Shown here: positions 53,767 through 63,163 of the stretch, one piece after another | Position numbering within the stretch: the stretch's first letter is position 1 | How the letters are laid out: every line of letters starts with the position of its first letter | Notes under the pieces: model-generated | What the model was told of the DNA's origin: nothing | Database searches by the model: none | What the model saw: only the letters and a program-made list of their open reading frames with translations | Program-made: the position numbers and the translations under genes | Source of the DNA: Salipaludibacillus daqingensis | GTDB taxonomy: Bacteria > Bacillota > Bacilli > Bacillales > Salisediminibacteriaceae | Assembly: GCF_029891575.1 (NCBI RefSeq) | Contig: NZ_JARZHF010000006.1 | Coordinates: 62,001-126,000, forward strand | Direction: 5' to 3' | Length of the DNA: 64,000 bases

Positions 53767-56700
53767 GTGAATAACAAAAAGATGGTGGTTATTTCTCTTG
53801 TTTTCCTTGTTTTTTCTTTATTCTACATACCTAGTCAAACAGCGAAAGCAATGGAGGAAGGGACAGTTTTACAGAATGGGGACAATAATGAGGAAGTTCA
53901 AACTTTAAAGGAAAACTTAATTAAACTTGGTTTTCAGGTGGGAATGAATTTCCCTACAAGCTATGGTCCATCAACAGAAAGTACAGTGAAAGAATTTCAA
54001 GAATATTATGGATTAACAGTTACAGGGATAGCAGATGAAGTGACGTTAACTAAGGTAAAAGACTCGTTAAATAGTTCTTTACGAAAAGGACAGAATAACG
54101 AAGAGACAAGAGTACTTAAAGAAAATTTAATGGAGCTTGGATTTGAAGTGGGAATGAATTTCCCGACAAGTTATGGTCCATCAACGGAAAGCTCCGTGAA
54201 AGAATTTCAAGAGTACTATGATTTAAAAGTCAATGGAATTGGTGATTCTATTACTTTAGGAAAAGTAGAAGAACTTGTAAATAGTTCACTAGAGTACGGT
54301 TTTCGAGCTCCAATTGTATACGAACTTAATAAGCAATTAAAGGCTTTATCATATGATGTTGCAACGGCGGATTATTACGACAGAAAAACAGAAGCAGCAA
54401 TTATGGAAGTTCAAAATGAATTCGGATTAGAAGTAACAGGAGTTGCTGATGTAGAAACTTTAAATCAATTAGACAAGTTGTCTGATAACCCTTTGAGAAA
54501 AGGCAAACACAGTGAAGAAGCAGTTATCCTTAAAGAAAACTTAAATCGACTCGGTTTTGAAGTAAGCATGAATTATCCAACAAGCTTCGGCCCATCTACG
54601 GAAAAAGCAGTAAAAGAATTTCAAGAATACTATTCACTATCAATAACAGGTATTGGTGATACTAAGACGTTAGCGAAAATCGAAGAAACGCTTAATAGCC
54701 CATTACAAAGAGGTAAAAATAATAATGAAACAGCAGTAATGAAAGAAAACTTGAATCTACTTGGGTTTAGTGTAGGGATGAGTTATCCAACAAGCTACGG
54801 ACCTTCAACAGAAAAAACGGTAAAAGAATTCCAAGAATATTACGGTTTAAAAGTTAACGGGATTGGAGATTCTGTTACATTAGCGAAATTGGAAGAGATA
54901 ACGGATTCTGAATTAACCTATGGATTGAAACGTCCAGATGTAACTATTTTGAAAGAGGATTTAAAAGAAGCTGGTTTTGAAGTTGTTGGTAATCCGATAG
55001 ATTACTATGGTGAAACGACAGAAAGAGCAGTAAGGGAATTCCAAGAATATTACGGATTGAAAGTAACAGGTGTTACAGACGATGAAACAAGAGCTAAATT
55101 GAATCAAGTGTTAAACAGCCCACTACGGATTGGAAATAATAACGATGAGACAGTAGTAATGAAAGAAAATTTAAACCGTTTGGGTTTCGAAGTGGGAATG
55201 AACTACCCAAATAGCTATGGTCCATCTACAGAAAGAACAGTGAGAGATTTCCAGGTATATTATGATTTAGTTGCTAATGGAATTGGTGATGATGTGACAT
55301 TGGCGAAAATGGATGAGATCTTGAACAGCTCATTGAGTCTTGGGAATAATAATAATGAAACGCAAAGTTTGAAAGAAACATTAAATTCAATTGGATTTGA
55401 AGTAGGGATGAATTTTCCTACTAGTTATGGTCCTTCAACGGAAAGCACAGTGAAAGAATTTCAAAAGTACTATGGGTTAAAAGTAAATGGAATTGGTGAT
55501 CAGGTAACTTTGGCTACATTGGAGAAAGTATCTAACGATGAACTTTCTTTCGGACTTAAAAGACCGGATGTATTGTCATTAAAATATAAGCTAAGTGACT
55601 TAGGTTTTCATGTCTCAAATAATCCGACAGATTATTATGGAAGTACAACAACAAAAATTGTAAAGGAATTTCAAACTTATTATGGATTAGAGCCTAGTGG
55701 GAATGCTGGAGAAGAGACAGTAGAAAAAATCGAAAATCTTTTAAATTCACCGTTAAGAAATGGTCAAAACAATCAAGAAACGGCTGATTTAAAAGAGACA
55801 CTTAATGAACTTGGGTTCAATGTTGGGATGAACTATCCTACGAGTTACGGTCCATCAACGGAAAGGACAGTTAAAGAATTTCAAGAGTATTTTTCACTAG
55901 TACCAAATGGTATAGGGGATGACATAACCAAAGCGAAAATAAATGAACTTCTAACTAGTCCACTAAGAAAAGGAAGGAACAGTGACGAAGCAGTCGCATT
56001 AAAGGAAAACCTTAATAAATTAGGATTTGAAGTAGGGATGAATTTCCCAACAAGCTATGGTCCTTCTACTGAAAAAGCTGTGCTTGATTTCCAAAAGTAC
56101 AACGGACTAAAAGCGACAGGTATCGGTGATGAGGTTACTTTGTCAAAAATCGATGAGATCTTAAACAGTCCATTAAGGTTAGGACAAAATAATAACGCAA
56201 CCGCCGAATTAAAAGAAAACTTAAATCTAATAGGCTTTTCAGTAAGCATGAATTTCCCGACTAGCTATGGACCTTCAACCGAAGCTGTAGTGAAAGATTT
56301 TCAAAAACAGAATAACTTAAAAGTCAGTGGGATTGCTGATGATAAAACGTTAACAAGAATAAAAGAATTGGTAGAAGCTTTTTCTTACAGTGAAAATGAT
56401 TTTGCTGATAACTCAATTATAGGATACTCAACGGCTAATTCATTAAATGTGCGATCCACACCAAATGGAAGTCAAGTAGACTCCATTCGAAGAGGTACAA
56501 GGGTAGAAATCTTATCAACTTATAGTGGTTCTCGCATAAATAGTTGGCATCGTATTAAATACGATGGTTATAAAACTGGTTATGTTTCTGCTGGTTACAT
56601 TCAACTAGCTATTAATAAGTCTGCCAATTCAGGGCCACTTGTTGGAAAAACAATTTACCTTGACCCAGGACACGGTGCACAAGATTCAGGTGGCATTGGT

Positions 56701-57177
56701 GGTGGAATGCTTGAGAAGGACTTAGTATTAGACATCAGCAACAGAGCAGAAAAACTTCTTAGAGATGCTGGGGCAACAGTAATAATGACTAGAAGGACAG
56801 ACTTTTTCTTGTCTTTGAGTCAACGATCATTTTTAGCTAATCGGTCTGATGCAGATGTTTTTGTTTCTGTTCATGCTAATGCGTTTAATGGTTCTGCTCA
56901 TGGAACAGAAACTTTTTGGCATGGTGGCTACAAAAGAGGAGATAGTCGAAGGCTTGCACATGCTTTGCAAGATGCAACTGTTGAAAAAATGGGTACTCAT
57001 TATAGAAGAGTTGAGGAAGCAAGCTATCACGTGATTAGAGAAACTCAAATCCCAAGTGCACTTCTAGAAGTCGGTTTTATGGATCATACAGGAGATGCAG
57101 CTAAATTAAGACAAAGCTCTTATCGTCAACGGTCTGCAGAAGCGATTAGAGATGGGTTAATTAACTACTTTAAATAA
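53767..57177 (+). CDS. Giant N-acetylmuramoyl-L-alanine amidase with 12 peptidoglycan-binding repeats
   Basis: The 1136-residue secreted protein has a signal peptide (~1–28), 12 PG_binding_1 repeats of ~70 residues (~33–875), an SH3_3 domain (~888–950; STANSLNVRSTPNGS) and an Amidase_3 domain (~958–1136). Amidase zinc ligands and catalytic Glu are visible: YLDPGHGAQDSGG, MLEKDLVLD, VSVHANAF and SALLEVGFMDH. Repeats 3, 6 and 9 are a distinct subtype (GLKRPDV ... DYYG). It should cut between muramic acid and the stem peptide. The start is GTG with AAGGGGTG upstream. Confidence 0.92.
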   Translation: MNNKKMVVISLVFLVFSLFYIPSQTAKAMEEGTVLQNGDNNEEVQTLKENLIKLGFQVGMNFPTSYGPSTESTVKEFQEYYGLTVTGIADEVTLTKVKDSLNSSLRKGQNNEETRVLKENLMELGFEVGMNFPTSYGPSTESSVKEFQEYYDLKVNGIGDSITLGKVEELVNSSLEYGFRAPIVYELNKQLKALSYDVATADYYDRKTEAAIMEVQNEFGLEVTGVADVETLNQLDKLSDNPLRKGKHSEEAVILKENLNRLGFEVSMNYPTSFGPSTEKAVKEFQEYYSLSITGIGDTKTLAKIEETLNSPLQRGKNNNETAVMKENLNLLGFSVGMSYPTSYGPSTEKTVKEFQEYYGLKVNGIGDSVTLAKLEEITDSELTYGLKRPDVTILKEDLKEAGFEVVGNPIDYYGETTERAVREFQEYYGLKVTGVTDDETRAKLNQVLNSPLRIGNNNDETVVMKENLNRLGFEVGMNYPNSYGPSTERTVRDFQVYYDLVANGIGDDVTLAKMDEILNSSLSLGNNNNETQSLKETLNSIGFEVGMNFPTSYGPSTESTVKEFQKYYGLKVNGIGDQVTLATLEKVSNDELSFGLKRPDVLSLKYKLSDLGFHVSNNPTDYYGSTTTKIVKEFQTYYGLEPSGNAGEETVEKIENLLNSPLRNGQNNQETADLKETLNELGFNVGMNYPTSYGPSTERTVKEFQEYFSLVPNGIGDDITKAKINELLTSPLRKGRNSDEAVALKENLNKLGFEVGMNFPTSYGPSTEKAVLDFQKYNGLKATGIGDEVTLSKIDEILNSPLRLGQNNNATAELKENLNLIGFSVSMNFPTSYGPSTEAVVKDFQKQNNLKVSGIADDKTLTRIKELVEAFSYSENDFADNSIIGYSTANSLNVRSTPNGSQVDSIRRGTRVEILSTYSGSRINSWHRIKYDGYKTGYVSAGYIQLAINKSANSGPLVGKTIYLDPGHGAQDSGGIGGGMLEKDLVLDISNRAEKLLRDAGATVIMTRRTDFFLSLSQRSFLANRSDADVFVSVHANAFNGSAHGTETFWHGGYKRGDSRRLAHALQDATVEKMGTHYRRVEEASYHVIRETQIPSALLEVGFMDHTGDAAKLRQSSYRQRSAEAIRDGLINYFK

Positions 57178-57234
57178 TCTTCATTAGTTATCTAAGGTAC
57201 AATTATTTTAATGAACAATATATGCCAGTATGTA

Positions 57235-57270
57235 TTGGAGCATGGACAATTTATATTGTCCATGCTCCAA
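57235..57270. other. Perfect 16-bp inverted repeat between the two hydrolase genes
   Basis: TTGGAGCATGGACAAT-TTAT-ATTGTCCATGCTCCAA is a perfect 16-bp stem with a 4-base loop. There is no T tract on either strand, so it is not a standard intrinsic terminator. Confidence 0.85.
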
Positions 57271-57330
57271 CAATAATAATGAGGAATCGCGAGCACTTAA
57301 TGTAGATTTCAAAGGGGAGAGACGCAAAAC

Positions 57331-60300
57331 ATGGTTTATCGAAATCTAATGATAATACTTACTATTTTAGTAGGATTAACAGTTATGTCGTTTGATAAAG
57401 TTGAAGCTGAAGAACAAGATAATACGGGAGAAACACAAGACCAAGAGAATGCGGAAGACACGCTAGATCAAGAGAATGTGGAAGAAACACAAGATCAAGA
57501 GAATGTGGAAGAAACACAAGATCAAGAAGAAACAGTTTTAAAAATAGGTGATAACAACGAGGAAACAAAAGAATTAAAGGAGAACCTAATTAAACTTGGT
57601 TTCAATGTGGGGATGAATTATCCAACTAGTTTCGGCCCATCGACAGAAAGTACGGTGAAGGAATTTCAAGAATACTATGGACTAGATATCACAGGAATGG
57701 GTGATGAAACGACGTTAGCTAAAGTTGAATCAACACTAAACAGTTCATTAAGAAGAGGTCAGAATAACGACGAGACAAGAAAGCTAAAAGAAGATTTAAT
57801 TAAGATTGGTTTTGAAGTGGGGATGAACTTCCCGACAAGTTATGGTCCTTCAACAGAAAGTACAGTGAAGGAATTTCAAGAGTACTATGAATTAAAAGTC
57901 AATGGAATTGGTGATTCTGTTACGCTAAGAAAATTAGACGAACTTGTGAATAGTCCTCTAGAACTTGGTCTTCGTGCGCCAATTATTAGTGAAATAAATG
58001 AGCAGTTAATGGAATTATCATATGATGTATCAAGTAATGACTATTTCAGTAGCGATACAGAAAAAGCGATTAAAGATATTCAAGAATATTACAGTCTTGA
58101 AGTGACAGGTATTGCTGATGAAGAAACGCTAGAAAAATTAGACTTACTTTTGGACAATCCTTTAAGATTAGGACAAAATAGTGAAGAAGCAGCAATACTA
58201 AAAGAAAACTTGAATAAACTGGGCTTTCACGTAAGTATGAATTTTCCTACGAGCTACGGTCCGTCAACGGAAAGAACAGTAAAAGAATTCCAAGACTATT
58301 TTGGATTACCAGTAACAGGTATTGGTGATGAAAAAACGTTAGCCAAAGTGCAAGAAACACTTAATAGTCCTTTAAGAAGAGGACAAAATAATAATGAAAC
58401 TGCAGATATGAAAGAAAAATTAAATAAACTTGGCTTTAGTGTAGGCATGAATTACCCAACAAGTTATGGGCCATCTACTGAAAGTACAGTAAAAGAATTT
58501 CAAGAATACTACGGGTTAAAAGTAAATGGGATTGGAGATACAGTTACTTTACCCAAATTAAATGAAGTCGTAAACTCGTTTTTAGAGCCAGGCTCAAGAA
58601 GTCCGAAAGTTTATGAATTGAATACAAAGTTAATTGAATTATTCCATTCTATTCCTGAAGAGTCGATGGATACTTTTGGGAGCGCAACTGAAAAGGCTCT
58701 TAGTGATTTTCAAAATGGTTTCGGATTAGAAGTGACGGGATTAGCTAACGAGGAAACTCTAAATAAACTTGATGAGATTATAAGTAACCCGTTAAGAAGA
58801 GGACAAAACAGTGAAGAAGCAGCAGTTCTCAAAGAGAAACTTAATCAAATCGGATTTGAAGTAAGTATGAATTATCCGACAAGTTATGGTCCATCAACAG
58901 AAAAAACGGTTAAAGAATTCCAAAAATATTATAGTTTAAATGTAAATGGTATAGGTGATGAAGCAACGTTAGCGAAAGTAGAGGAAATACGAAAAAGTTC
59001 TTTAAGAAGAGGTCAAAGTAACGAAGAAACTGCTGAATTAAAAGAAAACTTAAACAAGATTGGTTTTATTGTAAGTATGAATTCTCCAACAAGTTATGGT
59101 CCATCAACAGAAAAGACAGTGAAAGAATTTCAAAAATACTATGGATTGGTAGTTAATGGAATAGGTGATCAAGTCACCTTAGATAAACTAAATGACGTAT
59201 CTAAACAAAAGCTTTCTTTAGGTTTAAAAAGACCAGATGTATTATTGTTAAAACTTGATCTAAGTGAGGTAGGATTTCATATCTCCGATAATCCTACAGA
59301 TTATTATGGCAATACGACTAAAAGTGTCGTGAAAGATTTCCAAAAGCTTTATGGAATAGAAGAAACCGGAGTTGCTAACGAAGAGACGTTGGCAAAGCTA
59401 AAGGAATTAATGGCTAGTCCTTTAAGGCAAGGGAAAAATAATAGTGAGACTATACAGCTAAAAGAAAAATTAAATCAATTAGGGTTTCATGTAAGTATGA
59501 ACTACCCGGATAGTTTTGGCCCATCCACAAAAAGTACTTTAATGGAGTTCCAAGAATATTATGGATTAATTGTAAACGGCATAGGTGACACTGACACAAT
59601 GAATAAAATGGAAGAGATTTTTAATAGTTCATTAAGGCTAGGGCAAAGCAATGAAAAGACAGCCGAATTAAAAGAAGATTTAATTGACTTAGGGTTTGAA
59701 TTGACGATGAATAGCCCTAATAGTTATGGTTCATTGACAGAAAGAACAGTGAAGCAGTTTCAAAGATATTATGGATTACGAATAAATGGAATAGGTGATG
59801 AAGTCACTTTAGCTAAAATAGAAGAAATATTAAATAGTTCGTTAAGGCGAGGACAAAATAATAATGAAACAGCAGAGTTGAAACAAAATTTAAACAAACT
59901 TGGATTTGAAGTTGGCATGAATTTCCCGAATAGTTATGGACCGTCTACAGAAGAAACCGTAAGAGATTTTCAATTTCATTATAGGTTAAGAGTTAATGGT
60001 ATTGGAGATTCCGTCACGTTAGCAAAAATAGATGAAATACTTAATAGTCCATATCAAAACGGTAAAAGTCATTCTGATATGAAAGATTTCAAAAGAAAAT
60101 TAAATGATATTGGTTATGGTGGTATTAATATTACTGATTATTTTGGAGATTTTACTGAACGAAGAGTAAAAGAATTCCAAACAGATATGGAGTTGCCTGT
60201 AAGCGGAATATTAGATGAAATAACTATTGAAGTATTAAACCGTGTTTATGAAAGACAACCGGTTTTCACTCGTACTTCTTATGATATCTCACTTAATGAT

Positions 60301-61404
60301 GCATTTAACATTCAAATGGGTATGAGTTTACCACCGCAAACGGATAGATATCGAAACAATCCAGGTTTCGTTCGAACATCAGATTTAGATATTTTTGAAA
60401 GTGGTCAAATAACTGGTTCTAGTGTGAACGTCAGAACGGAGCCTGACTCAACAAAGGATAATATTGAAACTTCTTTAACTAATGGGACCAAGTTTGAATA
60501 TATTGAAACGGTTAGAGGGAACTCCGTTGGAGGGAATCGTGATTGGTATAAAATGAAATATTCAGGCAAAACTTTATACGTTCATAGCTCTTTATCTCGT
60601 ATAGATGGATCTTTTGCCAAAGTTAAAACAGCAACGAATGTCTATGAAACTGGAAGCACTAGTAGTCACCTTTACTACAGAACTACAAGCGGGAAAGAGT
60701 ATGCTGTTCGTGAAAAGGGTTCTACATGGACTCAATTGTCCGTTCAAACTTGGCGAAATGCAAAACGAGCAGACGCTTTTGAATTTTTTGACCCAGAGAA
60801 ACAAGATAACTTTCAACATTTAGTTCTTTCATCCAGTCCTAATGTTTCTAGTAATCAAATTAATCGGATTCTAGAAGATCAAGGAATTTTGAGTGGAAAA
60901 GGGCAAGCGTTTATCGATGGTGGAAGAAATCATGGTGTGAACGAAATCTACCTCATTGCACATGCTTTCTTAGAAACGAACCGAGGAAAGTCTGAGCTGG
61001 CAACAGGAATCAGAGTTGGAAAGAACTCAAGTGGTACGTTAGTTTTAGAGACAGAAAGAAATAAAGACAGCCTATCTGATACTAAAACTACCTACAATAT
61101 GTTCGGAATCGGAGCATTTGACGGAGATGCTCATCGAGCAGGGGCTGTTCGAGCTTACGAATTAGGATGGTTCACTCCAGAAGCTGCTATTAGAGGTGGT
61201 GCTAAATTTATTGGCGAGCGCTATATTCATAATCGTTATGGGCAAGATACTCTCTATAAAATGCGCTGGAATCCAGCAAATCCTGGCTTTCCACAATATG
61301 CTTCAGACATGGGATGGGCAGCAAAACAAGTGGCTACAATCAAAAACATGTACGATCGATTAGATCAGCCAATGATGGTTTTTGACATTCCAAAATATAA
61401 ATAA
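57331..61404 (+). CDS. Giant beta-N-acetylglucosaminidase with 13 peptidoglycan-binding repeats
   Basis: The 1357-residue secreted protein has a signal peptide (~1–26), a Glu/Asp/Gln-rich linker built of QDQENVEET repeats (~28–68), 13 PG_binding_1 repeats (~69–975), an SH3_3-type domain (SSVNVRTEPDS, ~1030–1090) and a LytD-like GH73 glucosaminidase domain (~1190–1345; YLIAHAFLETNRGKSELA, with the general-acid Glu, and YNMFGIGAFDG). Repeats 3, 6, 9 and 13 are variant. GGGGAGA precedes the ATG. It complements the amidase upstream. Confidence 0.92.
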   Translation: MVYRNLMIILTILVGLTVMSFDKVEAEEQDNTGETQDQENAEDTLDQENVEETQDQENVEETQDQEETVLKIGDNNEETKELKENLIKLGFNVGMNYPTSFGPSTESTVKEFQEYYGLDITGMGDETTLAKVESTLNSSLRRGQNNDETRKLKEDLIKIGFEVGMNFPTSYGPSTESTVKEFQEYYELKVNGIGDSVTLRKLDELVNSPLELGLRAPIISEINEQLMELSYDVSSNDYFSSDTEKAIKDIQEYYSLEVTGIADEETLEKLDLLLDNPLRLGQNSEEAAILKENLNKLGFHVSMNFPTSYGPSTERTVKEFQDYFGLPVTGIGDEKTLAKVQETLNSPLRRGQNNNETADMKEKLNKLGFSVGMNYPTSYGPSTESTVKEFQEYYGLKVNGIGDTVTLPKLNEVVNSFLEPGSRSPKVYELNTKLIELFHSIPEESMDTFGSATEKALSDFQNGFGLEVTGLANEETLNKLDEIISNPLRRGQNSEEAAVLKEKLNQIGFEVSMNYPTSYGPSTEKTVKEFQKYYSLNVNGIGDEATLAKVEEIRKSSLRRGQSNEETAELKENLNKIGFIVSMNSPTSYGPSTEKTVKEFQKYYGLVVNGIGDQVTLDKLNDVSKQKLSLGLKRPDVLLLKLDLSEVGFHISDNPTDYYGNTTKSVVKDFQKLYGIEETGVANEETLAKLKELMASPLRQGKNNSETIQLKEKLNQLGFHVSMNYPDSFGPSTKSTLMEFQEYYGLIVNGIGDTDTMNKMEEIFNSSLRLGQSNEKTAELKEDLIDLGFELTMNSPNSYGSLTERTVKQFQRYYGLRINGIGDEVTLAKIEEILNSSLRRGQNNNETAELKQNLNKLGFEVGMNFPNSYGPSTEETVRDFQFHYRLRVNGIGDSVTLAKIDEILNSPYQNGKSHSDMKDFKRKLNDIGYGGINITDYFGDFTERRVKEFQTDMELPVSGILDEITIEVLNRVYERQPVFTRTSYDISLNDAFNIQMGMSLPPQTDRYRNNPGFVRTSDLDIFESGQITGSSVNVRTEPDSTKDNIETSLTNGTKFEYIETVRGNSVGGNRDWYKMKYSGKTLYVHSSLSRIDGSFAKVKTATNVYETGSTSSHLYYRTTSGKEYAVREKGSTWTQLSVQTWRNAKRADAFEFFDPEKQDNFQHLVLSSSPNVSSNQINRILEDQGILSGKGQAFIDGGRNHGVNEIYLIAHAFLETNRGKSELATGIRVGKNSSGTLVLETERNKDSLSDTKTTYNMFGIGAFDGDAHRAGAVRAYELGWFTPEAAIRGGAKFIGERYIHNRYGQDTLYKMRWNPANPGFPQYASDMGWAAKQVATIKNMYDRLDQPMMVFDIPKYK

Positions 61405-61438
61405 TTTTTCATAGTTTCATAGATATTTGATGGATTAA

Positions 61439-61534
61439 AAAACGTCCGTTATTGAACTGCACCCCAATTGTTGGACAATCATCTAACAAGTAGGAGGTGC
61501 AGTTTTTATTTCATACACCATTCATGGACGTTTT
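61439..61534. repeat. Nested inverted repeats resembling IS3/IS150-type ends; also a terminator
   Basis: The outer arms AAAACGTCC (61439–61447) and GGACGTTTT (61526–61534) enclose inner arms AACTGCACC (61455–61463) and GGTGCAGTT (61496–61504). The inner left sequence AACTGCACCCCAATTGTTGG and its imperfect inverse resemble the terminal repeats of IS150-group elements, with no transposase between. GGTGCAGTTTTTATTT gives a T tract, so the hairpin can terminate the glucosaminidase transcript. Confidence 0.6.
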
Positions 61535-61720
61535 AAAATGTTATTTCCATCGATTTGTGTAAAAACTAGGATAAAATGTTCTCCAATTCATCCAATATTT
61601 AATTATGGTGGCTAAACCTTTTCATTAATATTATAATGTAAGTCGAGAAATGATTAGAAGAAGCGGATAATGGAAATAATGAACTGCCGCTTTTTAACGA
61701 TATAGAAAGAGGTTTTAACA

Positions 61721-63133
61721 ATGACGAACATGGAAGGTTCTAGAAATCATAAATTTATATTGATATTAGGGGATTTAGCGTGTTTATTAGCCGCTTATGT
61801 CAGTGCGTTTTACATTCGATATTTGGATTTCCCAGGCCGTAACTGGGAAGCATTTATTGCCTTATTGCCATGGATTTTACTGATCGGTTTGTTTTTTATT
61901 TCCGTTTATGAACTTTATTCATTAGACCGAAAACATTCGATAAGTGATATCGTACGAAAAATTCTCGTCGCCGTTGCGATGATGACATTCTTTACGATGG
62001 CAGCGTCGTATTTATTCCGTGAGTTTGCGATGCCGCGTTCTGTCGTTGTCATTGCCAGTGTATTCGCAGTTATTTTAATGGTCTCGTTTAAAGTTTTGTA
62101 TTTGAAACTGACTCGGGGAAATGTCATTGGCAAAGTACTATTGATTGGAAACGAAAACAATACGGCGAAACTAATTGATAAAATCAAACACCCGATGTTA
62201 AAAGGAACAAAAGTAAGGCATATACAAGAAGACGCAACGATTGAGCAGATTGACTACTATCTTGAAGAATCTGATTATGTTGTGTTGTGCACCGATATAT
62301 CCAAAGAAACGAAATCACAAGTCATATATCACGCGATGGAGCGAAACAAAGTCGTTTACGTTATTCCAACGCTGTATGAATTGCTACTACAGCGAGCGAC
62401 GATCACGCCACTGGAGGATACGCTCGTCATGGGAGTGAAGCCATTTGGCGTCACGTGGGACAAAGTGTTTGTGAAGCGAGTCTTTGACCTCGTTTCCTCC
62501 TTCATTATCCTTGTGGTCATATCACCAGTCCTACTCATTGTGTCGATTATTGTGAAGCTAGAAGATCCTAAGGGTAAGGTGATTTACTCACAAGAACGAT
62601 TAGGAAAATATGACAAACCGTTTACCATTTATAAATTCCGCTCGATGGTAAGCGACGCAGAAAATAGTACAGGTCCAATTTTAGCAACGTCTAATGATGA
62701 TCGTATTACGAAAGTTGGTAAGTTCATTCGTTCTACAAGACTGGACGAGCTACCGCAAATATTTAACGTAATTAAGGGAGACATGTCCCTTGTTGGTCCA
62801 AGACCGGAACGGGAATTTTTTATTAAACAACTATCGCAGAAATATTACCATTACGGTTACCGAAATCGAGTACAACCAGGAATTACTGGTTACGCGCAAG
62901 TAATGGGCAAGTATAGTACCCAAGTCGATGATAAGCTGAGATTTGACCTTTATTACATTCGTAATTATAGCCTTTGGTTAGATATCATTATTTTATTAAA
63001 AACGTTCCTCGTTATTTTTGACAAAACAAAAGCAGAAGGATCGGATGATAAGCCCGGTACGGATACTGGCAACGAAGATGAGAAAGATAAGTCAGAACAA
63101 AAAGAAAAATCACGCTCGAAATTGAACGTTTAA
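61721..63133 (+). CDS. Polyprenyl-phosphate sugar-phosphate transferase (initiating)
   Basis: The 470-residue protein has four N-terminal membrane helices (~12–115), a nucleotide-binding-like region (~135–230), another helix (~255–275) and a Bac_transf catalytic domain (~250–445; RLGKYDKPFTIYKFRSM, LDELPQIFNVIKGDMSLVGPRP, PGITGYAQVMGK). Such enzymes (WbaP/TuaA type) load the first sugar phosphate on undecaprenyl phosphate. The ~30-residue end is acidic and basic mixed. AGAGG lies upstream. The donor sugar is not predictable. Confidence 0.9.
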   Translation: MTNMEGSRNHKFILILGDLACLLAAYVSAFYIRYLDFPGRNWEAFIALLPWILLIGLFFISVYELYSLDRKHSISDIVRKILVAVAMMTFFTMAASYLFREFAMPRSVVVIASVFAVILMVSFKVLYLKLTRGNVIGKVLLIGNENNTAKLIDKIKHPMLKGTKVRHIQEDATIEQIDYYLEESDYVVLCTDISKETKSQVIYHAMERNKVVYVIPTLYELLLQRATITPLEDTLVMGVKPFGVTWDKVFVKRVFDLVSSFIILVVISPVLLIVSIIVKLEDPKGKVIYSQERLGKYDKPFTIYKFRSMVSDAENSTGPILATSNDDRITKVGKFIRSTRLDELPQIFNVIKGDMSLVGPRPEREFFIKQLSQKYYHYGYRNRVQPGITGYAQVMGKYSTQVDDKLRFDLYYIRNYSLWLDIIILLKTFLVIFDKTKAEGSDDKPGTDTGNEDEKDKSEQKEKSRSKLNV

Positions 63134-63163
63134 GTAGATGAAATAACAGGGAGGACGCTTGAT

